A stretch of DNA of 64,000 nucleotides from Dactylorhiza incarnata. Lineage: Eukaryota; Streptophyta; Magnoliopsida; Asparagales; Orchidaceae. The stretch lies in contig JAWHQI010000267.1 in NCBI GenBank assembly GCA_033032865.1, positions 1,878,501 through 1,942,500 of the forward strand, written 5' to 3'. This document shows, piece by piece, positions 22,742 through 33,500 of the stretch; within the stretch, counting starts at the first letter, position 1, and each line of letters begins with the position of its first letter. The notes under the pieces are model-generated. The model searched no databases and was not told where the DNA came from. It was given only the letters and a program-made list of their open reading frames with translations. Both the position numbers and the translations under genes were made by a program.

Positions 22742-22776
22742 GTGTGTGTGTGTGTGTGTGTGTGCACGCGCGCGCA
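22742..22776. repeat. (TG)n followed by (CG)n, potential Z-DNA
   Basis: A TG run continues into CACGCGCGCGCATGC, an alternating purine-pyrimidine tract. Confidence 0.85.
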
Positions 22777-22785
22777 TGCTTGGAT

Positions 22786-22997
22786 GTGATGATAACGATG
22801 TGTATTTACATAGTGTGACTATAATGAGTCGTGTTGTTATGGGTTGTGAGACTCCTCTGACAAGGATATGCTTGCTTAACTCGCATTGGTTGTGATGATA
22901 ACGATGTGTATTTACATAGTGTGACTATAATGAGTCGTGTTGTTATGGGTTGTGAGACTCCTCTGACAAGGATATGCTTGCTTAACTTGCATTGGTT
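22786..22997. repeat. 106-bp tandem duplication
   Basis: Two copies beginning GTGATGATAACGATG at 22786 and 22892 differ at one visible position (ACTCGC / ACTTGC). Confidence 0.9.
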
Positions 22998-23470
22998 GTG
23001 ATCATAGATCATAATTACGTTTATGCCTGATAGTGTAGTTTAGATTATGCAGTAGTTTAGATTGTGCAATAGTTTAGATTGTGCAAGATCTTAATTATAT
23101 AAACTCGTATGGACGTCTTTATATGATTGATTATTTAAATAAACACTATTTACTTATATTAGTTAATGTGCATACGAGAGTGCGTGCGTTGTGGACACTG
23201 CTAGAATAAAAACAATGATGTGTTTACTTACTGTTCATTATTATCGCACTCTTTTATATTTTATTACAACACTTCTTTAAATATGCAATTCTTCATATTG
23301 TTTTATATTGCATATATATATTACATAGTGCTGACACTTACTGCATGGCAGTTTACCGCCCCTATTGAGCACATTATGGGCTCAGGGGGAGAGAGGGAAC
23401 CACTTAGTAAATATGTATAGTATTGTTAACCCTCAACATCGCTTAACACCCCAAGGTGTTCAAGGAGCTA

Positions 23471-23536
23471 TGACGTGGACTTGACGTGAACTTGACGTGG
23501 ACATGACATGGACATGACGTGGGTTTGACGTGGCGA
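23471..23536 (+). repeat. Six 11-bp repeats with a TGACGTGG core
   Basis: Units begin at 23471, 23482, 23493, 23504, 23515 and 23526. Five of six contain TGACGTG and one has TGACATG. TGACG/ACGTG matches the recognition core of plant bZIP factors. Confidence 0.85.
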
Positions 23537-24010
23537 TAAAAGACTTACAGAGCATTGTTGCTACTCATAGCAACATCATCGGTTATATAGTTAGCTCAGT
23601 ATGTTTATAGATTTACAGTATTTTGTATATTAGTATTTATCCGGCTTGACATGTTTACTTGTGAGCCCCAGACTTTCTATAGGTTGTTGTACTTGGACTG
23701 TGGGGTCATCGTGTCATTGTTGTGGTTACTTTCTGTCTTCTCCTATTACTCGTATGTTTTTGTGATCTACTGCATGGTTGTTAGTCTTTCGATAGTACAC
23801 CTTTCGCTACCGCTTATAGTGTACCTTGATTGTGGTGTAATTGTTTTCGCTTAGCACCATCGTCGGTTTGTAGCGTTATGAGAGAATGACGGGAGAAAGT
23901 TGAGACGTTCATACATTTAAACTTATGTTATTCCCTTCTTTGCTGCGAATTGACGGTGGTGCGCAATAAAATCCCCTTGTCGTGCCTAATTTCTGAGGGG
24001 GGATCTTACG

Positions 24011-24015
24011 CATGA
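24011..24015. repeat. TSD CATGA, right copy, of insertion D
   Basis: Diverged counterpart of CGTGG at 13851-13855. Confidence 0.6.
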
Positions 24016-24120
24016 TGCTGTCAGCTCTTTTCTTATCCCTTGTTCTTCACAGAGACTTCGGAAAGATTGAGAGAAGAACTTCCCTCCTCTGTCAGTTTGA
24101 AAACATTTTATTCGACAACA
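24016..24120 (-). pseudogene. copia integrase fragment, continuation of element C
   Basis: The minus strand reads SFRSLCEEQGIRKEL, the block just before the point where integrase resumes at 13850. It shows that 13856-24010 was inserted into a single integrase coding region. Confidence 0.8.
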
Positions 24121-25600
24121 ATGTTGATTTTTGACCCTAGTTATGATTTTTTACAAGCTAGAAATGCCTATGATTTGTATGTTAGAAAGCATTGTTGTAG
24201 ATATCGACCAACATGACCGACAATGTCGGACAACGTAAAGGTTTTTCAGCAGAAACACGTTTTCATTTTATTTTTGGTGTATAATGTTTTGAATAAAACG
24301 GGCGATATATCAGCCCGTTTTCGATATATCTGGCGTAAAAGCGGGTGCTATATCGCCTGTTTTATTATATTATATATTTTTTTTGGTTAAAACTATTTTT
24401 TCGACTCGCTTACTTAATTACTCTTCGAGTGAACCCTACTGCATTCTTCTCGTGCCCTAGCATCTTCATTGACTCTCTGACGCTTCTTCTCCCTGGTTTC
24501 TATGGCTTCTCTGGTTCTTCTCACTGGTTTCTACAACTCTCTCGTTGGTTTCTATAGCTTCTTCTGGTTCTTCTCCCTGACTCTCCCATTTCAACAAAAG
24601 CACTGTAGGTCAAAATATTCTCTGGTTTTTGCGGCTGCACTCAAGTGGTTCTTCTCTGGTTCAGCTCTTCTCTCTAAGCTTTTTTCTCTCCTCTCTGATG
24701 CTTGATGGTTCTTTGATTATAGTAACTGCACTGCAAATTTTTTAAGGCTTCTTCTGGTTACTGATTCTTGATGGTTCTCCGGTTATAGAAACTGCAGTGC
24801 AATTTTTTAAATTTTATTTAGGGTTGCGCGCTATCTTCTTTCTGATGATGACTGATGTTTTTCTGATGCTCTTCTCTCTGATGATGACTGATGTTTTTCT
24901 GATGCTCTCCTCTCTTCTCTAAGATGTTTTCTTCTGGTCTCTGATGCTCTCTTCTCTCCGAGCTCTCAATCTCTCATCTATTTGAGCTCTGGTTTCTGAA
25001 TTTTGATGTTTGGTGGTTCTCGGTTATAGCAACTGCATTGCAAATTTTGTTAGGGCTTCTTCTAGTCTCTGATGCTCTCTTCTCTGTAAACTCTTAATCT
25101 CTCATCTATTTGAGCTCTGGTTTACACTATGTGAATACTTTCACATTTCCACTGAGCGTGACTGTTTGCGAAGCATCCTCCTGGATGGACCTGCTAATAT
25201 TGTTCACTATGCTAACTTTGAATTAGCAAAATGAAAACTATAGCATGCAGTACCACTAGGTATAGTAGCAAACATCGGCCTGGAATGGAAGATCTTCATT
25301 TTCATCTTCCAGGATCGTTGAGTATGTTATGTTCGAGTAGAGAAGTGTTAATAAACTCCCTACCACTATGTGGTGGAGACATCGATAAATGACTACAGGA
25401 GACCTGAGTAGGGTCTATCGGGCCATGTTGCGTAAGCAACAAACTCTCCTTGCTACCCTTGGTCGTACTACACTAGTGCAGCACAAGGTCGCACCTTTAG
25501 CCAACCTACCGGACCGCAGACGAGGCAAAACATTCTGAAACAAGGTCCAAAACGTGTACCGATCAAGCCGGTTCTGCACCTCCATCTCACGAGAGCGCAA
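24121..25600. other. CT-rich repeated DNA inside copia element C
   Basis: The gag/protease/integrase N-terminal region expected here is not recognisable. Instead there are pyrimidine-rich repeats (CTCTGATGATGACTGATG twice near 24840-24900) and three diverged blocks with GGTTATAG(A/C)AACTGCA near 24720, 24785 and 25025. A hairpin lies at 24292-24366. This may be another insertion. Confidence 0.5.
24292..24366. repeat. 75-bp imperfect hairpin with CGATATATC repeats
   Basis: The outer 20-nt arms at 24292-24311 and 24347-24366 pair with two mismatches. The loop repeats CGATATATC. Confidence 0.8.
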
Positions 25601-25735
25601 AGCTCGCCCGGACCCTCGTATGTCTTTCCATTGGAGAGAGGGACACCGATCTGGGAGAATTGGGACAATGGATTGGTAGAAGTTGAGGCCGTGATTATTG
25701 TGAGAGGAATGAGATCAAAAAGGTGTCTCTGTTAC
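25600..25735 (-). pseudogene. copia gag N-terminal fragment (element C)
   Basis: The minus strand shows TNPLSQFSQIGVPLSNGKTYEG, the usual start of copia gag shortly after the 5' LTR. Similarity is lost after about 20 residues. A degenerate primer site with TAACAGAGAC precedes it at about 25720-25738. Confidence 0.6.
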
Positions 25736-25738
25736 TAC

Positions 25739-25975
25739 TGATGGAAAAAGAAAACAAAAACATGGCCACAAGAGAAAAGGAAACGCAGAAACAGTTCTTA
25801 ATACATGTCTCAAAAAAGTGCCAATGCATGTTCATTTATACTAATAAAATAGTTGATTAATTTAATGCAGGTAATTAAGATTTGACTAGGAAATAACAGA
25901 CATTTAATCCTTTGTTCTTCGGCTTCAGCGGGACACTAGCGATTTAGATGGCGGGATCAGATTACAATGTTAATA
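25739..25975 (-). repeat. 5' LTR of copia element C
   Basis: Matches 11596-11829. It is followed by the TSD AAACA. Confidence 0.85.
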
Positions 25976-27000
25976 AAACAACTCCTTTCTTGTGTTCCTA
26001 TTAGAGGATGACCTGATGTTATATCCTTTGGTATTTTGATGAGAGATATGGTTCACTTAGCATTGTATTCTGCAATACAACAAACATTAGTTTTCTGTAT
26101 CCTTCCTCCACTTAGCATTGTATTCTGCAAATACAACAAACATTGGTTTTCTGTATCCTTCCTCCACTTCTCAAGGAAGAGTTCAAGGTGCAAATTTTAA
26201 CATTTCACTTTTATGTGGCCAGTTATGTGAGAATAGTCATCGAACTCTATAATATTAGAAGATTTTTGAGCATTTTCATTTCATTTCCTCTTTCTATAGT
26301 TGGAGGAAAAAACTCTTCTCCAAATGATTCTTGAATATCTTCCAATTGCATTGGTTATTCCTTTCTACGTCCAGTGTCATGATAAAGGTGGCTAAGATTA
26401 GTGATCGGGAGCAAACAGTGTTTGTTTACAAATTGAGAACACAACTTGAATGTATATTTCATCAGTGTCTGTACACATCCCAAACCAATGTTGGAAGAAC
26501 TTTGTGGTGTATTCTTGCATAGACTATCGTTGGTGCTGCCCCAGATTGTATCATTTCGTCACTGATCTTATGTACAAAAAATGCAAGGGAACGCAACATA
26601 CAAAATAATAAAATGCTCAAACAAGTCTAACTACTTGAACAATAGAAAAATAAGTAAAATTGTTTGTTTGACGTAAATAGGTTTCTCTGTGCTTGTCAGT
26701 TGACTTCCCTCGGAAAATTCATCCAATGGTCAAGGTTCCCCTAGCCTCAATCCATCTCCTAAAGTATATGATGGTTGATTTGTCTTCGTCTGAACTCCAG
26801 ATGATTTCCTCTAAACTTTAAATGAAGCGATGAGAGAATAACCAACATTAACAAATTTTATCTTATGATTGAACTATTGAACCATAATTTATCTCACTTA
26901 CAAATGATCTAATATCTAGATTATCCAACCTTTCATTTTCCAGCAATGACAGGCTTTTCACACAAACACAGGCTTAGTGATGTAGGGTAGGCTATGCGTG
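25976..27000. other. AT-rich DNA, no gene seen
   Basis: Apart from a 55-bp tandem duplication, no recognised exon or TE protein was found. Confidence 0.5.
26054..26168. repeat. 55-bp tandem duplication
   Basis: CACTTAGCATTGTATTCTGC starts copies at 26054 and 26109. The copies differ by a one-base indel and a few substitutions. Confidence 0.85.
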
Positions 27001-28265
27001 TGTATGACTAACATACAATCCTAGGTGAAGTGTGGGGGAAACAACTCGACAACCCTAAACTACTATATGTAAGATGCAAGTCCCGACAGTGAAATCAAAC
27101 TAAACAATAAATAATTAAATAGCACGCATCTAATTTTAGCACAAGCAAAACTATTTCTTTTAGACAATGCAAGCTCAGGCTTTCCTCCGCGTGGAGGGTC
27201 AAAGCAAGAACGCGCGGCGAATAGCTCCCGCAAAGCACAAGAATATCCCAAAGCAAACAACTACTCAACAGGAGATGCAATCAAACATGAAATCACATTA
27301 CCATATATTAATATTGGAGAAAATGTTTCATACAGCGATAAAATACCCACTAAATAAGGGGTATCCATAGACAACGTAGATTCGGAGGTAGAAGGCGATG
27401 TATATCGTCCCGAGAGTGGCGGCGGTGGTGGATTTGAGGTTGCAAGTAGTTGATGGAGAGGGGTACTGCAGGGGGGAATGGGGTTGCTGGGTGGGTGGAA
27501 AATGTGCGGTTCCTAAAGGCTGGAGGGAAGGAACCTGCAGGGGAGGGGAAAACTGAGATATCAGGGTTTTTTTTGTTTTTCTTCTTTGGAGAATGGATGG
27601 ATAGAAGCCACTGGAGGAAGAGCAAGGGGTTTTATGGGGCTACAAGGAAGTGATGTAACCTGTAGGTATTGGTGGGACTTACGTGAGTTTCCTTGGGAGA
27701 AAAGGAAGGACATCGGGGGGGAATTGGAGGGTTTGACAAAAGCTAGGCGTTGGTTTCCTGTTAGGAAGCAAGTAGGTTTTAGGGCTGGAAACAAAATTCT
27801 TGTTGTAGGGTTTCGGTGGGGGGCATTGGGGAGGGGAAAGTTGTGGCTATGGATGAGGGATACAAAAGGGATACGGGAAAATACCTAGGAGTCGTCATCT
27901 AGAGCCTCACGGAGTCATCACCGTGAGAGGATCGCCGGATTCCGGGTAATCTTCTTCTCCAAAATCTGCAATGAACCAAATGGAAGTGCCCTTACTCCTA
28001 TTTATAATAAAAAAACATTAGGGCACCCTGACATCAACGGCTATGATTGGTCGAGAGTGTCAGGTGCCCGATTACACTAAATAATGATTGAAATTGCAAA
28101 AGTTATATAAGAAAAAAATTCAAAAAACATATAAAGAAAATACTGGACGCATCCGCGGAGTCGAATCATCGATCTGGAGATGCCATATATGGTAGGTATC
28201 CAATCGGCCCCGAACTGACCCAAAACTCGTCCTCCGCTGCGGATCCGCGTCTCCGTTCCGCATCA
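27000..28265 (-). repeat. Probable 3' LTR region of a minus-strand gypsy fragment
   Basis: On the minus strand it starts TGATGCGGAAC near 28265, directly after a purine-rich tract. A CCAATCATAGCC block and TTATAAATAG follow, paralleling the LTR at 58138 (TGATGAGGAAC, CCAATCATAG, CTATAAATAG). The downstream CCACC-rich leader is also similar in type. The 3' limit is not resolved. Short ORFs here are low-complexity. Confidence 0.5.
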
Positions 28266-28915
28266 TTCTCCCCGGCTTGAAAGAAGTCATCTCTTGATGA
28301 ATAGAGATCGGAATCCTTTCGGTGTATGTCAGGTAAGACTCGATGAGGTCCACCAGAGGTCGTGCAAGTATTGTCGATGACAGAGCATCCTCGCCAATGG
28401 TACTCCTGTGTCTGGCTATCTAGCGCGGCTATGCACGAGTGAGCCACGATATCAATAATGCTCTCAATAATCCACCGATGTGTTGGAAGTCCCGGTGTGA
28501 TCGTTGGTGCAGACGGTGAAGCCATAGACGACTGACCCAAAGGCAGGTGGGGCTCAGAAGTGGACTGGGTGCAATATTGTGAGGCTTGTAGTATAGCCTC
28601 AGGTCATTAACATTAAATATGAGATGGATACTCAAGCTCGTAGGGATATCAAAACCATAGATATTTGCTCTGATCCTTCTAATGATTGTGTAGGGATCCA
28701 TTCGCCTAACGCTCAAACTTTTAGCAGGCCTCCCAAGGAGCCTCACAACGCGGATTCTCATCATCACCTGCCCGCTTTCATGAAATACCTGCTCTTGCCA
28801 ATGAACATCTGCATGTGATTTATAATATTTAATACCAGTATTGATCATATGTCGGGCCGACTCATGATACACATGCAAACGATGAACAAATGACTCAACA
28901 GGCACATACAAATGA
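28266..28915 (-). pseudogene. Ty3/gypsy integrase C-terminus and chromodomain, minus-strand fragment
   Basis: Minus-strand frames show MIRIRVVRLL-type integrase C-terminal sequence, RRMDPYTIIRRI and SIHLIFNVNDLRLYY, then a chromodomain-like YHWRGCSVIDNTCT near 28380-28400. Frameshifts separate the parts. It resembles the family of the E0 element and ends abruptly near 28960. Confidence 0.7.
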
Positions 28916-28969
28916 TGAACAAATGATTTAGCAGACTCACACAGCTACGGATGAGTTCTGTCTGCCACC

Positions 28970-29756
28970 CACAGACGGACAGGCAGTACGAGGTTATGTA
29001 CCGCTGCTTGGAGACCAACTTGCGTTGTTTCACCTCCGACCGCCCCCATTACTAGAGCGGATTGTTGGGTTGAGCCGAGTTCTCTTACAACACCTCCTTT
29101 CATTATTCGGTCGGCATGACCCCCTTCCAGGCCGTCTACAGCCGCCCACCACCTACTGTGATTTAGCACCTTCCGGGAGAATTTATTGTTGGGGCAGTAC
29201 GCACTCAGCTCTTGGATCAGGATGAGATTCTCAAGATCTTGAAGACCCACCTCCACCGCGCTCAGCAGAAGATGATCCACCATGCGAACAAGAGTCGGAG
29301 GGATGTCCAGTTTCAAGTGGAGGATATGGTATTTGTCAAGATTCGACCCTATCGCCAGACTTCAGTGGCAACTCGCTCTGATCCCAAGCTATTTGCTCGC
29401 TTCTACAGCCCGTTCAAGGTGATCGCTCGCATCGGCGAGGTGGCCTACCGCCTACCGGCCCATAGTTGCATCCATTCAGTCTTCCACGTGTCCCGACTCA
29501 AGCCGGTGGTAGCAGACCACTCGGTAGAGGAGACCCTCCCACCGGACATTGCATATGACAGCTCCACCGTTTATCTTCCAGAGGCGATCTTGGACCGCAA
29601 ACCCGTCACCGTGGAAGGTCGAGTCCGAGAACAGGTTTTGGTCGCATGGAGACAACGCCCTCACTCCGATGCGATGTGGTTGGACCACGACGACTTTCGC
29701 AGCCAGTTTACGAAATATTGTCTTGAGGACAAGACAAATTTTTCAGATGGGGGTAC
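28970..29756 (+). pseudogene. Ty3/gypsy integrase-chromodomain 3' fragment, plus strand
   Basis: From about 28995 the frame shows integrase core remnants (AEFSYNTSFHYSVGMTPFQ) with stops. An open part from 29212 carries KIRPYRQ, FKVIARIGEVAYRL, SIHSVFHVSRLKP-type blocks and a divergent chromodomain (VLVAWRQRP...MWLD). A polypurine tract GATGGGGG precedes the 3' LTR at 29757. RT and RNase H are missing. Confidence 0.75.
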
Positions 29757-30094
29757 TGTTGCGGACATAGAGGAGGATGGCCTAGAGGAAGGAGCATCAT
29801 CGACGAGGTGTATATACTCTCGAAGGAGTAGGCCGGCGAAAAAGATTACAGCAGCAAGATATCGCGTGATCGTCTTCTGTTATGTTTTATTTTACTTATC
29901 GCATTCTCTTTATCATTTTTGCATTTGTCAGGAGGGGTTATATAACTTCGGGCTCCTTGTTTTGATTATCTTGTATCTTGGATTTGAAATCAATTGGATC
30001 GTAGGGCAGGCCAAGTGGAATCTTCCCCTTGGATTTCATTTCTCTCCCCACCCGTAACGCAGTCCCTCAAGCCTAGGAAGAGTTCATTTCAACA
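29757..30094 (+). repeat. 3' LTR of the plus-strand gypsy fragment
   Basis: Starts TGTTGCGGAC after the polypurine tract and ends around CATTTCAACA. A degenerate TGGTATCAAAATT follows at about 30098, resembling a primer site. Confidence 0.5.
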
Positions 30095-30585
30095 TCATGG
30101 TATCAAAATTGGGGTTGATGTCTCTTGGACACAAGAGAAGTTTAGTTAAATGGAAATGGGGTTTGAAGTTGGAATTGAGGTTTAATCTAATGAAAATGGA
30201 CCTCTATTTCTAATTCCAGGGGGACTTTCAATTCTAATTTCAGAGGCCCAGATCCGTCCAAACGAACGGAATCTAAAGATAAATAGGCACATCTAAAATA
30301 TCTATTTGCACATATGTTTGAAGTAAATTAACTCATTTAAAACTCAATCCAACGTGTTCAAACAAAAATAATGTTAACTCTTTTTTGTGTTGCTCACTGC
30401 ACATCGTGAGTAAACTGAGGCAACAACAGTTGTTTGTACAATAGATTGTAAATGAGCAATTGAAGTCGACTAATTTCAACAAAATAACAAACATAAAATA
30501 GAATATTCGACACACAGTAAAAGCAAACTAATACAAGATGAAAGTAAATTAAATTTCGGGGGCAAGGAAATCCAAGTAAGCTAAC
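30095..30585. other. No gene seen; expected site of the missing last E2 exon
   Basis: AT-rich. Searching by eye for the EYCEKYAK-type end of the UBC4/5/6 proteins on the minus strand found nothing here. Confidence 0.5.
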
Positions 30586-33500
30586 CTTTCACTCTCACTT
30601 CATAGGAAGATTTATCCCGCATCATTAAAGCTGCCGCCTCTCCATTCAGTGGATCAGAAGGATTTGGATACAAGAGAAGTTGTGGAAGAAAAACATCAAA
30701 TACATTCACAAGATCTACAAAGAAAAAAAATGAACCATATGAAAAATGCTAACTATTGAACTACAATTTGTTCAGTAGTAAACTATATTACCAAACATGG
30801 GGCTCCATGTTTGATTAATGACATCCAAACAGACAGACCCCGACCTGAAATTGCATTAAAATTTATATAAGAAGCTCCAAATGTAACTTTAACCAAACTC
30901 AGTGAGGGTAATTGATTAACCAAAGAAGAAGAAAAAAAGTAATCAAAGACTTACATCTCATCCACATTTGGATGGTATATCTTATTCATAAAACCGATCG
31001 ATGGGGATTTGTAGGGATAAGCATCGGGTAACTCGACCCTGATCCTCCACACTCCTCCTTGGTACAGACCTGTTGACATTTGTAAGCCACCAAACATCAT
31101 CTAATAAAAACTATATATGTTAGAAGGTTAAAAAATGATAACTATAACTCTATAATCCAGCAAACCAAGCACTCCAAAGAAAAACAGCAGGTGAAAAATA
31201 TAGAGAAAAAGAAAGATCCAATATTAACTCCATGAAAGTAAATATGAAGAGTATCCAAGAGGTAGAACTTGAAGAATCTTATTGCATCTAAGGATACGTT
31301 TGGAACGGTTGTGGCTGCATGAAAATTAGTCACGAGAAAGCAGTGTTGAGATTAGAACTGTCAGGAAAACAGTGGTAGGAAAATAGGAGGAGAAGGAGAA
31401 TGTTGACCTACGGGAAGATGAGCATAAAAATTTGAAAACTCAGAAAGCTCCTTTTAGCTTTTTAGGAAGTGGAAGGCACACTACTTCCCAAAAGTCTCAA
31501 AACATCTTTTTGACACAAACATTTTCCCACTACTTGGAAACTAAACGCCCCCAAAGCAGCGGTGGTGGTGGGAACAAAATTTTTCTCACAGACGCCACCA
31601 TCCCAAACAACTTTGAGTATAAGTTGTTAACAGTTTTAATTTTTCCTTTTAGCATAAGGTGTAGAGGTCAAAGTAAGGGAAGCTTATTAAAGTTATTTTT
31701 TATTTGGGGGTTCAAAGGGGATGAAGGCCACCTTCAATTGTCTGAAGGGGATGAAGGCTGCCTTCAATTGTCAGGATCAACGTGACTGAGACTGCGTCTT
31801 CTTGAAGGGGGGTTAGAGAGGAAGAAGAAGAGAGTTTATGATGAAGGAGATAAGTGACTATTATTTCTTATCATTCTTTTACATGCTTGTGGTATTTATA
31901 CTATTGATTATTACAGAGAGTAGTCTTCATATGCTGGACTTTGTGTTACTCTAACATGTAATCCTTGAACCTGTTTGGAACATGCTTAACCCCCCCCCCC
32001 CCCCCCCCCCCCCCTTCCTTTATATTATTGTTTCTGTCCCTCCAATGTTTGATCGACTCTGAGTTTGTAAATGTTGAATGACCGTCAGATCCTGAGTAAC
32101 ACGCATTTTTGTAGTATTTGATGCCATGTCAACCATCCATTTTCGAATGACATCTATCTCGGCTGGTTTTACGTGATCACGGGATTTTATCGTTTCTGAC
32201 CTTGGGTTAGTTTCCATGGCCATTCAATCCACTAGATCTGAGATTTTAACTGTTGACTCCCCCAAACATTGCCTCGGTCTTTTAAAACAATATATGCATC
32301 AGCATTTGCCTCATTTGATCCCAGATCTAGGGTTTGAGGTTCAGGCTGGAGTTGGTTGTGGAGCCATTGGGCTAAATGTTAGAGGATGATGGTTGTTCTC
32401 GTCGATTTCTCAAGAAAAGTATTTTTATCTGATGTTTGAATTATTTTGTGTAATTGCCGAAGATTCCTTTGTTTGTGATTTTTGTTGAATATCTTCATTG
32501 TTCTCCCATGTACTATCTTCGACATCAGCCCCTTCCAATGCATGAGAAACTGTTTCAGTGGTTTACCCTTGTTTCAAATAGTTCTTTCGTTCAATATCGC
32601 TAGTACTTTATTAATGGGTTTTTGATCGTGTTGCATAGGAGGCAGATAGTGCATGACGATTGTAGAGCTTTGTTTATACGGTTTTAAGAGTGATACATAA
32701 AATACAAGATGAATTAGTGCAAAACTTGGGAGCTTGAGTTTGTAAGCTACTGGCACGTTGTTTTGCTCAATCTCGAAAGGTTTATAGTAGGTAGACCCAA
32801 TTTTGTTGATTTATTTAATCAGAGTGGCAGCTGTACGTATGGTTGTAGTTTGAATAACACTAGTTCACCTAATTGTAAGTCCAGGAACATTTTTTATGGA
32901 GAGCGATCGCGCCACATTGGGTGATTTATCATTATCAACATTTTTTGGATCGTTCGAACGGAAGATCAGAGACCGAGACCGTGACCGACTCGATTTTCAT
33001 ATTTTTATGTATTTTTCTGAGTTGTATTTTGAGAGTTAGGCTAAATTATCTGTTGGTCAATTGCGGCCACGGGCCATCAGATTTATTTAACCTAACCCCC
33101 CGCTTTATATGTTGCTAACAGACGGCTAATGGAACTCTCGAGGATTTAGGATTTCCAGAGGAGAAGGCCACTCGATCCTTGCTTTCGGTGCAACGCCGAG
33201 ATCCACCTGCAGTGCGAGGCCGAGAGACACCTACGGTGCAACGCCGCGGGTTCCCACCTCTGAGGGTGTTGACACCCCCGTTCGCCACTTCCCACCGCCT
33301 GCATAGCCTCTGACAAGCCTTCCCCAATCGTTCTCCTGCAGTTTCGAGCCCTCCGCTGTCTTCCCCGTCCTCGACGCCGGCAGTCGTCTTCCCCGTCCTC
33401 CTCGACTCCGACAGTCGCCTTCCCTGTCCACGGGAACCCTTCCAGGCGCCGAGCCCCTTTTCATATCCACCTCCTGCCACTATCCCGTCCACGAGAGCCC

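Larger units (their letters stand above)
13856..24010 (+). mobile_element. Insertion D: large solo-LTR-like element, itself interrupted
   Basis: It begins TGTAACATCCC and ends with GGGGATCTTACG, a degenerate inverse of the start. Without the nested element at 16271-21633 its length is about 4.8 kb. No gag, pol or primer site was recognised. It contains an AT palindrome and TATA-like segment near 14815-14850, three 165-bp repeats, and 26-bp and 106-bp tandem repeats. It is most simply a long solo LTR of a Ty3/gypsy element. The orientation is inferred from the TATA-like segment and is uncertain. Confidence 0.6.
11596..25975 (-). mobile_element. Ty1/copia element C, interrupted by a nested insertion
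   Basis: The LTRs at 11596-11829 and 25739-25975 match each other by eye and are flanked by the TSD AAACA (11591-11595 and 25976-25980). Minus-strand order is 5' LTR, gag start, integrase, RT, RNase H, polypurine tract (rc of CGCCCCTTTAAT at 11830), 3' LTR, which is the copia order. Integrase is cut at 13856-24010 by a later insertion. Many stops and frameshifts make it defective. LTR termini are TA...CA on the element strand rather than TG...CA. Confidence 0.85.

Noticed and set aside
27350..27888. ORFs of 91-100 codons on both strands
   Set aside because: Low-complexity, within a probable LTR leader. No recognised domain.
30095..30585. Last exon of the E2 gene directly downstream of exon 5
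   Set aside because: No match to the conserved C-terminal tail and no suitable AG-bordered frame was seen.
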